64,000 nt of DNA from Schleiferilactobacillus harbinensis DSM 16991 (GTDB taxonomy: Bacteria > Bacillota > Bacilli > Lactobacillales > Lactobacillaceae), in contig NZ_AUEH01000006.1 in NCBI RefSeq assembly GCF_000425885.1, positions 1 through 64,000 of the forward strand. The letters run 5' to 3'. Both the position numbers and the translations under genes were made by a program. This document shows positions 1-8,538 of the stretch, piece by piece. The notes beneath the pieces are model-generated. The model ran no database searches. It saw nothing but the letters and a program-made list of their open reading frames with translations, and was not told the origin of the DNA. Within the stretch, counting starts at the first letter, position 1. Each line of letters starts with the position of its first letter.

Positions 1-53
1 TCCGTTTTTCCGCAAATGATATAGATGTTAAGCTCTTGGATATTGGGGAACAT
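1..53 (-). CDS. tnpB: IS66 TnpB accessory protein, N-terminal fragment
   Basis: Only the first 17 codons are in the window. From an ATG at 53-51 the frame reads MFPNIQELNIYIICGKTD/E. IS66 TnpB proteins begin with a hydrophobic strand followed by a C-G-x-T-D segment, which is what is seen here. The start overlaps the end of the upstream tnpA by 26 bases in another frame, typical of the translationally coupled IS66 accessory genes. TnpB is required for IS66 transposition but its biochemical role is unclear. The frame is open to the window edge, so nothing can be said about its integrity. Confidence 0.7.
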   Translation of the reverse strand, partial: MFPNIQELNIYIICGKT

Positions 54-222
54 TGCCTGTCAACTCCTGGAGCACCACGTGCAGAATTGCCCGGTCAACA
101 CCGGTGTAAAACACGACCTCGGCGTCCTTGAGCTTCACTCGTGCCGCAACCTGCGGTTTGACCAGCGGCTTCGGCGACCGGTCGGTCACCTGGATCGGCA
201 CGATATCTTTGATTTGAACCAT
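28..222 (-). CDS. tnpA: IS66 orf1/TnpA-like accessory protein
   Basis: A 64-residue protein read leftward from ATG at 222, with a strong AAGGAGG ribosome binding site at 235-229 and six bases of spacing. It starts MVQIKDIVPI and ends near ELTGNVPQYPRA. By position (first gene behind the IS66 terminus, overlapping tnpB) it is the IS66 orf1 product. Such proteins in lactobacilli are short and poorly conserved, so the sequence alone would not secure the call. Its ribosome binding site lies in the 3' arm of a long hairpin (226-269), which probably limits translation from read-through transcripts. Confidence 0.6.
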   Translation of the reverse strand: MVQIKDIVPIQVTDRSPKPLVKPQVAARVKLKDAEVVFYTGVDRAILHVVLQELTGNVPQYPRA

Positions 223-225
223 GAA

Positions 226-269
226 AGGCCTCCTTGTTTACTTGATAAACCAAGTTTACAAGGAGGCCT
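226..269 (-). promoter_or_regulatory. RBS-sequestering hairpin of IS66 tnpA
   Basis: Arms 226-244 and 251-269 pair at 17 of 19 positions around a 6-base loop (ATAAAC). The tnpA ribosome binding site (229-235) is fully inside the 3' arm on the minus strand. A transcript entering from outside the element would fold and hide the site. A transcript started from a promoter using TTGACA at 295-290 would begin at about 260, inside the 5' arm, and could not form the full stem. This matches the read-through protection known for IS10, IS50 and IS200. The internal promoter is inference because its -10 is poor. Confidence 0.65.
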
Positions 270-318
270 GCACCGGGTCACGATACCTATGTCAACGACC
301 GCTTACAAAGTGCTATAG

Positions 319-347
319 TTGCGTCAAGTTAAATTGGTATGTGTATT
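319..347 (+). promoter_or_regulatory. Candidate promoter for the 376-753 gene
   Basis: TTGCGT (319-324), 17-base spacer, TGTATT (342-347). It lies between the IS66 end at 306 and the ribosome binding site at 361. The -10 is only a partial match to consensus. Confidence 0.4.
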
Positions 348-375
348 AGAAAGAAGTTCTAAGGAGGAGAGCATC

Positions 376-753
376 ATGCAACAGGCGCAGGTTTCTAAAC
401 ACCGTTGGATTGTTGGACTGCAGTTTTTTTCAATCGTTTGGTTTGTTGCCTATCTGGGCATCATGCTATTTTATCCGTCACTTGGGCCGACTGTCACTAG
501 ACTTTTGGACCGGGCGGCCACTGCCGTGTTGGTGTGGGTTGGAATCGTTGGTTTCCCAGCGTGCTCCGTTGGGATGTTTGTTTATCTTAGCCAGAATACC
601 AAACGCGGGCATGTGTTATGGACGTTTTTCGCTAATTTGGCGCTGTGGATCGGATTGGCCACGATACTGTGTACTTTGATTTGGGGCGGCCACTGGATTG
701 ATGTTATTAATTTGAACACACCAGCACCTGTCCCTGATGTACCTTTCGGATAA
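376..753 (+). CDS. Small three-helix membrane protein, function unknown
   Basis: A protein of 125 residues when started at ATG 376, chosen because AAGGAGGA at 361-368 is well placed; a longer frame opens upstream but lacks such a site. Three hydrophobic segments are seen at roughly residues 10-32, 50-75 and 83-108, followed by a short polar tail rich in proline (TPAPVPDVPFG). No motif is recognised. It is followed after 55 bases by the rhomboid-like gene in the same direction, so the two may be cotranscribed. The IS66 end lies 70 bases upstream, so the original upstream context may be disrupted. Confidence 0.6.
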   Translation: MQQAQVSKHRWIVGLQFFSIVWFVAYLGIMLFYPSLGPTVTRLLDRAATAVLVWVGIVGFPACSVGMFVYLSQNTKRGHVLWTFFANLALWIGLATILCTLIWGGHWIDVINLNTPAPVPDVPFG

Positions 754-808
754 TATTGTGGTCGGGAAAGTGATCCTATAAGGGGACCTTTTCATCGGGG
801 GGACGGCT

Positions 809-2461
809 ATGGCTTTTGAAAGGCATTTGTTGAAGGTATCGCGTGCAACAGAGAAAGACCTGCTTGCCGCTGAACGAAAACTAACTGGCCATCATCGTTC
901 AGATGGTACGACCACCAAGAGTGTGCGGGGTACTCTCCCGGGCAAGCAGACACCCATCTCTACAAAGACTAAGGGAATTTTAACTGCTCGTATCTGGGAT
1001 GAACGGATGTTAAGGATTGAGGCCGTGTTTGTTGGCGGTTATTTTCTGTTGATGATTATTTGGCCACCGGCCTTTGGCTTCTTGCCCCTGGTGCTGGTTA
1101 CGATTGGTCTTGTGTGGCTCATTGCAGAGATCCTAAGTCGGGTGTTACCGGGCACTGCCTTTGGCGTATGGTGTGCACACAGCGTGCTCCAGTCAGTGCA
1201 ATGGTTCAAGGCGGTACCGCCGTGGGCGACTTTGGGATACCTGGGTCTAGCCCTGCTGGCTTGGGCAGCGCTGGCGTTGCTTACTGGCAAAACCAATGAT
1301 TTCCAGACGACAAGCCCTTATCGCTTGGGTACAATGGTGCCATTGGTTGGGCCGTTATTATTTCCAGCGGGCAGAGAATTAGCAACTGTGGCCGAATTCT
1401 TCTTCGGAATTTTGACATTGGGAACCTATTCAGAACATTTCTTGGGCCATCGACGGTTTTTCTTGATCGTAGGTGGCACTTATACGATCATTCAATACAT
1501 TAGCGTGGCTAATCATTTTCAATACGTTATGCTTCAATGGATGATCTTGGTCCTGGTGGGCATTTCAATCGTTGGCGTGTGGCAAGGCCGATCCTGTCCG
1601 GCCTGGTTGCAGGCCAGCGCGTCTGTTATTGGTTATTCGTGGGTAGTGCGATCGTTGCCGCTGGATACTGATGCACAGATTGCTTTTGTGACTTGGCTCA
1701 GTTTAGCGATGATCCTCGCTGGCGGTATCGCTGCCTTTGCAGTCATGCGAAAGCAGCGGCAACTTCGCCGTGTTGCTTTGAAGAAGTTACCGTCTGTTCC
1801 ATGGGTGACAATCGGCTTGGACGTTGTCCTCATTGCTTTTTTTGTCATCGAAGTAATCGTTAGTGGGGGCTTAGATCAGTCCAACATGGTGAACCGTGAG
1901 GCACTCGCATCGCTGGGATTACCCAATGAGATTGACTCAGTTGGCTCAGCCGTGAGGCAGATGTTAATTTATTCGTTTCTACAACAAAGTATCGGCCATC
2001 TTGTTGGAAACTTGATTGGGGTTGCCATTGGTGGACTCGTTGTTGAGCAATTTTTCGGACATGGCCGGGCATTGTTTGCTATCCTACTCGGTGGATTTGG
2101 TGCGTCTTTGATCCGGTCAATCGTGACCTTGACATGCAGTGAAGGGGTGTCTCTCTCATTCAGCGTGGGTATCGGTGCCTCCGGGATGGGCTACGCAATA
2201 CTGGGGACCGGATTAATATCAACGGTTTTCGCCAAGAATATTGCGACAGGGACCAAAGCCATATTTTACTTTCTCGTGTTTCGTAACATTCCATACGCAA
2301 TATCGGCAGTGATCACTGGTGGGTTGATCAATCCGACGGCGGACGTAGGGGATGATGTCCACGTTTACGGTTTACTTATTGGTTTGGTTGTTGGCGTATT
2401 CTTTTTACTCTGGCATCGATTTGTGGTACGTCGGCCATTGCCAGGTTTGAATACAGACTAA
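809..2461 (+). CDS. Rhomboid-family intramembrane serine protease with long membrane N-terminus
   Basis: A 550-residue polytopic membrane protein. The C-terminal part (about 375-535) carries the rhomboid signature: H397 and N401 in HxxxN (GHLVGN), the catalytic serine S458 in GASG, and H518 in DDVHVYG followed by a Gly-rich helix, matching the His of the Ser-His dyad. Rhomboids cut transmembrane helices of substrate proteins within the membrane. The first 60 residues are polar and probably cytoplasmic. Residues about 65-345 hold seven or more extra hydrophobic helices that are not part of the usual six-helix core and that I do not recognise. The GGGGGGAC stretch before the ATG serves as ribosome binding site. 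A terminator follows directly, so it ends its unit. Confidence 0.72.
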   Translation: MAFERHLLKVSRATEKDLLAAERKLTGHHRSDGTTTKSVRGTLPGKQTPISTKTKGILTARIWDERMLRIEAVFVGGYFLLMIIWPPAFGFLPLVLVTIGLVWLIAEILSRVLPGTAFGVWCAHSVLQSVQWFKAVPPWATLGYLGLALLAWAALALLTGKTNDFQTTSPYRLGTMVPLVGPLLFPAGRELATVAEFFFGILTLGTYSEHFLGHRRFFLIVGGTYTIIQYISVANHFQYVMLQWMILVLVGISIVGVWQGRSCPAWLQASASVIGYSWVVRSLPLDTDAQIAFVTWLSLAMILAGGIAAFAVMRKQRQLRRVALKKLPSVPWVTIGLDVVLIAFFVIEVIVSGGLDQSNMVNREALASLGLPNEIDSVGSAVRQMLIYSFLQQSIGHLVGNLIGVAIGGLVVEQFFGHGRALFAILLGGFGASLIRSIVTLTCSEGVSLSFSVGIGASGMGYAILGTGLISTVFAKNIATGTKAIFYFLVFRNIPYAISAVITGGLINPTADVGDDVHVYGLLIGLVVGVFFLLWHRFVVRRPLPGLNTD

Positions 2462-2468
2462 ATTTAGA

Positions 2469-2495
2469 CCCTGGTCTAGTTACCAGGGCCTTTTT
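2469..2495 (+). terminator. Rho-independent terminator after rhomboid gene
   Basis: Stem CCCTGGT/ACCAGGG (2469-2475 and 2482-2488), 6-base loop, then a run of T at 2491-2495, eight bases after the rhomboid stop codon. Confidence 0.85.
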
Positions 2496-2541
2496 GTGTC
2501 CTCTCAGTCCTCCGCCCCTGTTTTTCCGCTCCCCGTTCCCT

Positions 2542-2582
2542 TATAATGGAAACATTGAAAATTACTGATGATAATAGGAGGA
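2542..2582 (+). promoter_or_regulatory. -10 box and RBS region of the rnc operon
   Basis: A perfect TATAAT at 2542-2547 follows a terminator and precedes the AGGAGGA ribosome binding site (2576-2582) of rnc. No convincing -35 is visible at the expected distance. Confidence 0.5.
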
Positions 2583-2590
2583 ATAGACGA

Positions 2591-3304
2591 ATGGTCGATG
2601 CAGCATTTGTTTCTGAGTTGCGCGACCGGTACGGGATCGAGTTCAAGAACTTGCGTCTGTTGGATGAGGCTTTCACCCACTCGTCGTATGCGAATGAGCA
2701 TCCTGAACTGGGGTTGCGGGATAATGAGCGACTGGAATTTTTAGGTGACGCGGTCATGGAATTGACAGTGTCGGAGTATTTGTACAAGCGTTATCCGGAT
2801 TGGCCGGAGGGTGAGCTGACGCGGTTGCGGGCGGCGAGTGTGTGCACGCGGAGTTTTTCGATGTTTTCTCGGGAAGCCCATTTTGACAAGTATATTCGTC
2901 TTGGTAAAGGAGAAGAGCAGTCTGGTGCCCGCAAACGGCACACGTTGCAGGAAGATACCTTTGAAGCCTTCAACGGTGCGCTTTATCTTGACCAAGGCAA
3001 AGATGCGGTCGTGAAGTTCTTGGAGCAGATCATGTTTCCGAAGATTGCGGCGGGGGAATTTTCCGCGGCAAGCGATCACAAGACGTTTTTACAGGAGTAC
3101 CTGCAAAAGAATGGCCCAGTGGCGATTCAGTATCGTTTACTCGATGAAGAAGGCCCGGCCCATGAGCGCAAGTTTGCGGTGGCCGTGACCGTGGATGGTC
3201 AGGAACTGGCTCGGGGCGAAGGCCGTAGTAAAAAGGCGGCTGAGCAGGACGCGGCCAAGAGGGCTTTGACGCTGTTGAAGGCGCAGGCTAAGCAGGCACA
3301 GTAG
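2591..3304 (+). CDS. rnc: Ribonuclease III
   Basis: A 237-residue double-strand-specific endoribonuclease that matures 16S and 23S rRNA from the primary transcript and, in Gram-positives, also processes scRNA of the signal recognition particle. The RNase III signature NERLEFLGDAVMELTVSEYL is present at about residues 37-56 with the acidic residues intact. A C-terminal double-stranded RNA binding domain (about 155-230) ends in the typical Ala/Lys-rich helix. I chose ATG 2591 because AGGAGGA ends nine bases upstream; an in-frame ATG at 2546 has no such site and lies beside the -10. It heads the classical rnc-smc-ftsY-ylxM-ffh order and is separated from smc by about 30 bases. Confidence 0.96.
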   Translation: MVDAAFVSELRDRYGIEFKNLRLLDEAFTHSSYANEHPELGLRDNERLEFLGDAVMELTVSEYLYKRYPDWPEGELTRLRAASVCTRSFSMFSREAHFDKYIRLGKGEEQSGARKRHTLQEDTFEAFNGALYLDQGKDAVVKFLEQIMFPKIAAGEFSAASDHKTFLQEYLQKNGPVAIQYRLLDEEGPAHERKFAVAVTVDGQELARGEGRSKKAAEQDAAKRALTLLKAQAKQAQ

Positions 3305-3333
3305 TTTTATTTTAGAAGGGAATGCGCACGAGC

Positions 3334-6300
3334 ATGGGTTTAACGCGCCTACAACTGAAGGGATTCAAATCCTTTGCGGATACGACCACCATCGAATTTT
3401 CGCCGGGTATCACGGGGATCGTCGGGCCCAATGGGTCCGGTAAGAGCAACCTTTCTGAATCCATGCGCTGGGTCATGGGCGAGCAGTCGGCCAAGGGTCT
3501 GCGGGGCAATCAGATGGCGGATGTGATTTTTGCCGGAACGGAATTGCGCCCGGCCGTCAACATGGCGGAAGTGACGATGGTCTTCGACAACCATGATCAT
3601 GCCTTGAAGTCCAATTTGCCCCAACTGGTGGTCAAACGGTCGCTGTATGTGGACGGCACCAGTGAATATGCCATCAATGGCAAGGTTTGCCGGCTGAAAG
3701 ATATTACTGATCTGTTCATGGATTCAGGGCTGGGCAAAGGCTCTTTTGCAATCATCGGCCAGGGACGGGTGGATGAAATTCTAAACTCGAAGCCGGAGAC
3801 TCGGCGGGATCTGATTGAAGAGGTTGCCGGAGTTTATAAGTATAAAGTCCAGAAGAAACAGGCTGAGGGCCAACTGGCCACGACCATGGACAACTTGAAC
3901 CGGGTCTTCGATATTACCCACGAGATCAAGGAGCAGCTGGCGCCGCTGGCCGAGCAGGCGTCCATCGCCCGGGATTACCAGAATCAAAAGAGCGAATATG
4001 ACAAGCTGAACAAATTTGTCCTGGCTGGTGAAATCACGACGCTGACCCAGCAGCAGGCGGCCCAAGCTGACCACTTGGCTGAATTGAAAGGGACCCAAGC
4101 TAAGCTGGAGGCGGCTATCAAGGCCGGTCAGGCTGATTTGGCGACCAATCAAAACGAAGTCGCCACGCTGGATGAGCGCTTGACGGCTGCCCAAGAAGAC
4201 TTGTTGGCCAACAGCAAACAATTGGAGCAGAAAAACGGTCAGTTGAAGCTTGCCCAGCAGCAATCCGATTACGCGGCGTCGACCCGGGCGGAGAAGCAAG
4301 AGGCACTGGCCCAGGCTAAAGCTGAGCTGGCAGCGGTGACGAAGACGCTGGCTACCCAGCAGGCGGAATTGGCCAAGCAGACCGCGGCGCTGGCTGAAAA
4401 CCAGACTGCTCAAGACCGGTTGGCCAACGGCGACGATGCCGGCAAGGACAAACTGCAGCAGCAGCTAACGGACTTGCGCGCCCAAACGGTGGACGCACTG
4501 CAGCAGCAAGCAACTGTCCGTAACGCGCTTGGTGAGATCAAGAAGCAGCTGGCTCGGCTGGGGGAAGATACCCCGCTGGAAGCTGTGGCCACTGCAGTAC
4601 CGGCAGCGTTGGCCAAAAGCGATCAAGATTTATCTGCCGCCAAGCAGGCTTTGGCTGTTGCGGAGGAAACATTGGCGGGCACCGAGCATAACCACCAAAT
4701 CGGTCAAGAGCGATTGGATGCGCGGCAAAAGCAATGGTATGCTGCGCTGGAGATTTATCAACAAGCCAAGGCCCGTTTGGGGTCTTTGCAGGAGATCAAC
4801 GAAGACTATGGCGGGTTCTACGCCGGCGCCAAGGCGGTGCTGCAAAACAAAGCGCATCTGGCCAGTATTCACGGCGCAGTAGCCGAACTGATCAAAGTAC
4901 CGGCCGATTACACGACCGCCATCGAAATGGCTGCCGGCGGGGCGTTGCAAAATATCGTGGTCGACACGGAGCGCAGTGCCACCCAAGCCATCAATTATCT
5001 CAAACAAGCCCATGCCGGTCGGGCGACGTTCTTGCCCATGAATGTGATTCAGCCGCGCCGGATCCCCGCCAATGTGCTGGCCACTGTGCAGACGATGCCT
5101 GGGTTTATCGGGGTCGCCAGCAGTTTGGTGGATACGCTGGACCGCTACCGCAATATTGTTGATAATCTGCTGGGCCAGCTGCTGATCGCCCAAGATTTGG
5201 ATACAGCCGTGGCGATTGCCCGGGCCAGTCAGCACCGGTACCGCATCGTCACGCTGGCCGGCGACCTGATCAACCCCGGCGGCTCGATGAGCGGCGGGGC
5301 CAACAAGCGCAACCAAAGCGGTGTCTTGGCCCGGCGGGCGGAAACAGACAAGCTGGCCGATCAGGTCAAACAAATGTCCGCGGAACTGGATAAGCGGCAG
5401 AGTGCCATTAAGGAATTACAGACCAAACTGGCGGGGTTGAGCGACGACCGGACAGCCCAGCAGGCTCAGGTGAGTCAGCTTCGGACAACACTGGCTGAGC
5501 AGCAGGAGGAGAACCACCGGCTGCATGAACAGGATGCCCTGGCAGCGCAGCAGCGCAGCCTGCTGGCGAAACAGCAGGACAGACAAGCGCAGCAGCGCCA
5601 GGAGCTGACGAGCGAGCAGCAGGACCGGGAAACTGAATTGGCGCGGGTTACCGATCAGCTGGCGGCACTCAAGCAGCAGACCGCCGCGGTGACTGATCAG
5701 ATCAACGCGGCCGAACTGTCTCAATCCGAGAAATCAGAGCGGCTCAGCACCCTGCGGGACACGGAAATGCAGCTGAGCCAGACCAAGGCCCGGCTGGACA
5801 CGCAGGTGGCCACGGCCCAGGAACAACAAGCTGGACTGATCGCTCAGGTGCAGCAATTGACGGATTTCTTAACTGCTAAGGATGCGCCGACGAGCCATAT
5901 CGATACGGCCGCGCTGCAGGCGGATATCACCGACCTGACGGGTGCGATCGATCACTATTCACAACAGATCAAGACCTGGCAGCAGGATAAGGCCAAAGCG
6001 GCCGGTGCGGTCAGTGCCGCTCAAGCCCAAGTGGATCGGGACCAGGAATTGCGTCACCAGACTCTGGCGGAGCAAGAAGACGTCGCCGTGGCAGTGGACC
6101 GGTTGAAAAACCAGACCAACACCCGTCTGGCATCGCTCAGTGAAGATTACTCGTTGAGCTACGAAGCGGTCCAGGCTGATTTGCCAGCGGATTTCGACTT
6201 GCCGGCAACGCAGAAGCGGGTGAAACTGCTGAAACGGGGCATTGATGAGTTAGGCCCAGTGAACCTGAATGCCATTGCCGACCAGGAACGGCTGCAAAAG

Positions 6301-6858
6301 CGGGCCGATTTCTTACAGCAGCAGCAAGATGATTTGCTCGCCGCCAAGAAACAGCTGGAAACCACGATGGACGAAATGGATAGTGCCGCAGCAGATCGCT
6401 TCCTGGCGACCTTCCAAGCGGTAGCCAAGGCCTTTGCCCGCATTTTCCCGATCATGTTCGGCGGCGGTGCGGCCGAGTTAACATTGACCTTGCCCGATGA
6501 CTTGCTGCACACTGGGGTAGACATCACGGCCCAGCCGCCGGGTAAAAAATTGCAGCAGCTGTCTCTGCTCAGCGGCGGGGAACGGGCGCTGACTGCCATC
6601 ACTTTGTTGTTTGCCATTCTGCAAGTGCGGCCGGCACCGTTTTGTGTGCTGGATGAAGTGGAAGCGTCTCTGGACGATGCCAATATCGACCGGTTTGCCC
6701 ACTTCCTGCAGCAGTATCAGAAGCATACGCAATTTATCGTCATTACCCACCGGCGGGGCACCATGGTTGCCGCGGATCGTCTTTACGGCGTTACGATGCA
6801 GGAGTCGGGGGTCTCGAAGATGGTGTCTGTATCATTGAAGGAATTCGCTAATTCATAA
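3334..6858 (+). CDS. smc: Chromosome partition protein SMC
   Basis: A condensin ATPase of about 1174 residues that loads near the origin with ScpA/ScpB and compacts and individualises sister chromosomes. Walker A GPNGSGKSN is near the N-terminus (residues 32-40), followed by the conserved region ending in MGEQSAKGLRG. Two long Gln/Ala/Glu-rich coiled coils flank a hinge at about residues 500-660 with Gly-rich LINPGGSMSGGA. The C-terminal signature LSGGERAL and Walker B VLDEVEASLDDAN are intact. Starting at ATG 3334 gives the family's usual MxLxRLxLxGFKSFAD opening and sits 12 bases after AGAAGGGA; the in-frame ATG at 3322 lies directly against that site and is less likely. Confidence 0.96.
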   Translation: MGLTRLQLKGFKSFADTTTIEFSPGITGIVGPNGSGKSNLSESMRWVMGEQSAKGLRGNQMADVIFAGTELRPAVNMAEVTMVFDNHDHALKSNLPQLVVKRSLYVDGTSEYAINGKVCRLKDITDLFMDSGLGKGSFAIIGQGRVDEILNSKPETRRDLIEEVAGVYKYKVQKKQAEGQLATTMDNLNRVFDITHEIKEQLAPLAEQASIARDYQNQKSEYDKLNKFVLAGEITTLTQQQAAQADHLAELKGTQAKLEAAIKAGQADLATNQNEVATLDERLTAAQEDLLANSKQLEQKNGQLKLAQQQSDYAASTRAEKQEALAQAKAELAAVTKTLATQQAELAKQTAALAENQTAQDRLANGDDAGKDKLQQQLTDLRAQTVDALQQQATVRNALGEIKKQLARLGEDTPLEAVATAVPAALAKSDQDLSAAKQALAVAEETLAGTEHNHQIGQERLDARQKQWYAALEIYQQAKARLGSLQEINEDYGGFYAGAKAVLQNKAHLASIHGAVAELIKVPADYTTAIEMAAGGALQNIVVDTERSATQAINYLKQAHAGRATFLPMNVIQPRRIPANVLATVQTMPGFIGVASSLVDTLDRYRNIVDNLLGQLLIAQDLDTAVAIARASQHRYRIVTLAGDLINPGGSMSGGANKRNQSGVLARRAETDKLADQVKQMSAELDKRQSAIKELQTKLAGLSDDRTAQQAQVSQLRTTLAEQQEENHRLHEQDALAAQQRSLLAKQQDRQAQQRQELTSEQQDRETELARVTDQLAALKQQTAAVTDQINAAELSQSEKSERLSTLRDTEMQLSQTKARLDTQVATAQEQQAGLIAQVQQLTDFLTAKDAPTSHIDTAALQADITDLTGAIDHYSQQIKTWQQDKAKAAGAVSAAQAQVDRDQELRHQTLAEQEDVAVAVDRLKNQTNTRLASLSEDYSLSYEAVQADLPADFDLPATQKRVKLLKRGIDELGPVNLNAIADQERLQKRADFLQQQQDDLLAAKKQLETTMDEMDSAAADRFLATFQAVAKAFARIFPIMFGGGAAELTLTLPDDLLHTGVDITAQPPGKKLQQLSLLSGGERALTAITLLFAILQVRPAPFCVLDEVEASLDDANIDRFAHFLQQYQKHTQFIVITHRRGTMVAADRLYGVTMQESGVSKMVSVSLKEFANS

Positions 6859-6869
6859 GGGAGTTGTTT

Positions 6870-8159
6870 GTGAGCATGGGACTTTTTGATCGCCTGCGCA
6901 AGGCCTTTGGCGGCCACGAATCGGAAGAAGAAAAGGCATCGGCGGCCGCGTCGGCGAGTGCCGAAAATACTGAGAGTGCAGCCGAAAGCAGCGCCTCAGC
7001 GGCTGCCAGTATCAGTGCGGCCAGTACGGCGGCTGAATCAAGCACCGACGCATCGGCTTCAACCGTTGCGTCGGCCGCGGCGAGTGTTTCAGCAGCGCCG
7101 GAATCAATGGCTGAATCATTGTCTGCGGCCCCAGAGTCGGCAGAAACTTCAGCCAGTGCGGCGGTGCCCGAGGCGGCTTCTGCTGAAGCAGAAACGGATG
7201 AGGCGCCGGCTACTGAAGAGGATACTCTAGAACGGTACGACAAAGGTCTGGCCAAATCCCGGACCTCTTTTGGCGACCGCTTGAACCACTTTCTGGCCCG
7301 CTTCCGTTCCGTGGACGATGCCTTCTTCGATGATCTGGAAGAGACCCTGATCGAAGCGGATGTTGGCTTTGAAACCGCCATGCAGATCACTGATGAACTG
7401 CGGGACGAGGTCAAGCTGCGCAACGTGAAGAAGAAGTCCGATGTGGCCCAGGCTATCGTGGAAAAAATGGTTGATCTATACGGCGATGCGGGCCAGGGTG
7501 AAGACAATAGTCTGCACTTTGCCACCGACGGGACGCCGACGGTCTTTCTCTTCGTCGGGGTCAATGGCGCCGGCAAGACGACGACCATCGGCAAGCTCGC
7601 TCACCGTTTCCAGGAGGCGGGCAAGCACGTGATTCTGGCCGCTGGAGATACCTTCCGGGCCGGGGCCACAGAACAGCTGGTGGAATGGGGCCGCCGCGTT
7701 CACGTACCGGTGGTGACCGGTCCCGCGGAAAGCGATCCGGCCGCGGTCGTCTATGATGCGGTGCACGAGGCCAAGGAGCAACAGGCCGATATCGTCCTGG
7801 TGGATACGGCCGGCCGATTGCAGAACAAGGTTAATTTAATGAACGAATTGGCTAAAATCAAACGGATCATTACCCGGGAATTGCCAGAGGCCCCGCAAGA
7901 GGTCTTGCTGGTGCTGGATGCCACCACTGGGCAAAACGCCTTGAATCAAGCCAAGGAATTCACCAAGACGACTGCCGTCACGGGAATCGTGCTGACCAAA
8001 CTGGACGGCTCCGCCAAGGGCGGCATCGTCTTAGCCATCCGCAACGAACTGCATCTGCCGGTGAAACTGGTCGGTTTGGGCGAAAAGATGGGCGACTTAG
8101 CCGACTTTGACCCGAATAAATTTGTTTACGGCCTGTTCAAGGAACTGATCGTCCAATGA
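6870..8159 (+). CDS. ftsY: Signal recognition particle receptor FtsY
   Basis: A GTPase of about 429 residues that docks SRP-ribosome complexes on the membrane for cotranslational insertion. Residues about 18-118 are a long low-complexity Ala/Ser/Glu stretch, corresponding to the acidic variable A domain but unusually Ser-Ala rich. The NG domain follows: helical N domain from about 120, then the P-loop [19 protein letters not shown] and [11 protein letters not shown] chose GTG 6870, 6-7 bases after AGGGAG; ATG 6876 two codons later ([11 protein letters not shown]) is equally possible. It lies 11 bases after smc and its stop overlaps the start of ylxM by four bases. Confidence 0.95.
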   Translation: MSMGLFDRLRKAFGGHESEEEKASAAASASAENTESAAESSASAAASISAASTAAESSTDASASTVASAAASVSAAPESMAESLSAAPESAETSASAAVPEAASAEAETDEAPATEEDTLERYDKGLAKSRTSFGDRLNHFLARFRSVDDAFFDDLEETLIEADVGFETAMQITDELRDEVKLRNVKKKSDVAQAIVEKMVDLYGDAGQGEDNSLHFATDGTPTVFLFVGVNGAGKTTTIGKLAHRFQEAGKHVILAAGDTFRAGATEQLVEWGRRVHVPVVTGPAESDPAAVVYDAVHEAKEQQADIVLVDTAGRLQNKVNLMNELAKIKRIITRELPEAPQEVLLVLDATTGQNALNQAKEFTKTTAVTGIVLTKLDGSAKGGIVLAIRNELHLPVKLVGLGEKMGDLADFDPNKFVYGLFKELIVQ

Positions 8160-8518
8160 CGGAAGCCCATGATGACGCGGAGCTGATCAAAACGCTCCGG
8201 ATGAATGAATTGTTTGATTTTTACGGGGACCTCTTGACGGCGAAACAGCGCCGCTACATCGAGCTGTATTACGCCGACGACCTGTCCCTGGGGGAGATTG
8301 CTGAGGAATTTTCGGTTTCTCGTCAAGCCGTGTATGATAATATCAGGCGGACGGGCAAGCTCCTGGAAGAATATGAAGCCAAGCTGCATCTGCTGGCCCA
8401 ATATACCGGGTTGGATGACGCGGCGACGGCCTTGCAGCAGTATGCGGTGGTTCATTACCCGACCGATACACAGCTCCAAACGCTGGTGACTGCGCTGCAG
8501 CAGCACCTGGCCCGTTAA
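8156..8518 (+). CDS. ylxM: YlxM/p13-family SRP-associated DNA-binding-like protein
   Basis: A 120-residue protein of the UPF0122 family. It has the characteristic opening [20 protein letters not shown] and a sigma-region-4-like helix-turn-helix ([20 protein letters not shown], about residues 45-64). In streptococci YlxM binds the SRP and modulates Ffh and FtsY GTPase activity; its position between ftsY and ffh fits that role. It overlaps ftsY through ATGA, so the two are translationally coupled, and ffh follows after 20 bases. Confidence 0.93.
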   Translation: MTEAHDDAELIKTLRMNELFDFYGDLLTAKQRRYIELYYADDLSLGEIAEEFSVSRQAVYDNIRRTGKLLEEYEAKLHLLAQYTGLDDAATALQQYAVVHYPTDTQLQTLVTALQQHLAR

Positions 8519-8538
8519 ACGAGAAAGGAACGATTTCA

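Larger units (their letters stand above)
1..306 (-). mobile_element. IS66-family insertion sequence, one end, cut by window edge
   Basis: Two overlapping reading frames read leftward from an end that, on the minus strand, begins GTAAGCGGTC at position 306. GTAAGCG is the usual terminus of IS66-family elements, and the frames match the usual order of the two short accessory genes (orf1/tnpA then tnpB). The rest, including the large tnpC transposase, would lie left of position 1. IS66 elements usually duplicate 8 bp of target, so 307-314 (AAAGTGCT) is the predicted duplication, but the other end is not visible. A perfect TTGACA (295 to 290, minus strand) lies just inside the end and points toward tnpA, with no clear -10. 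Family assignment rests on the TnpB start and the terminus together. Confidence 0.75.

Noticed and set aside
25-318. 97-codon plus-strand frame across the left edge
   Set aside because: It runs antisense to the IS66 accessory genes, which have an RBS, motif match and terminus on the other strand.
2546-2590. Upstream ATG start for rnc
   Set aside because: It overlaps the -10 box and has no ribosome binding site; ATG 2591 follows AGGAGGA.
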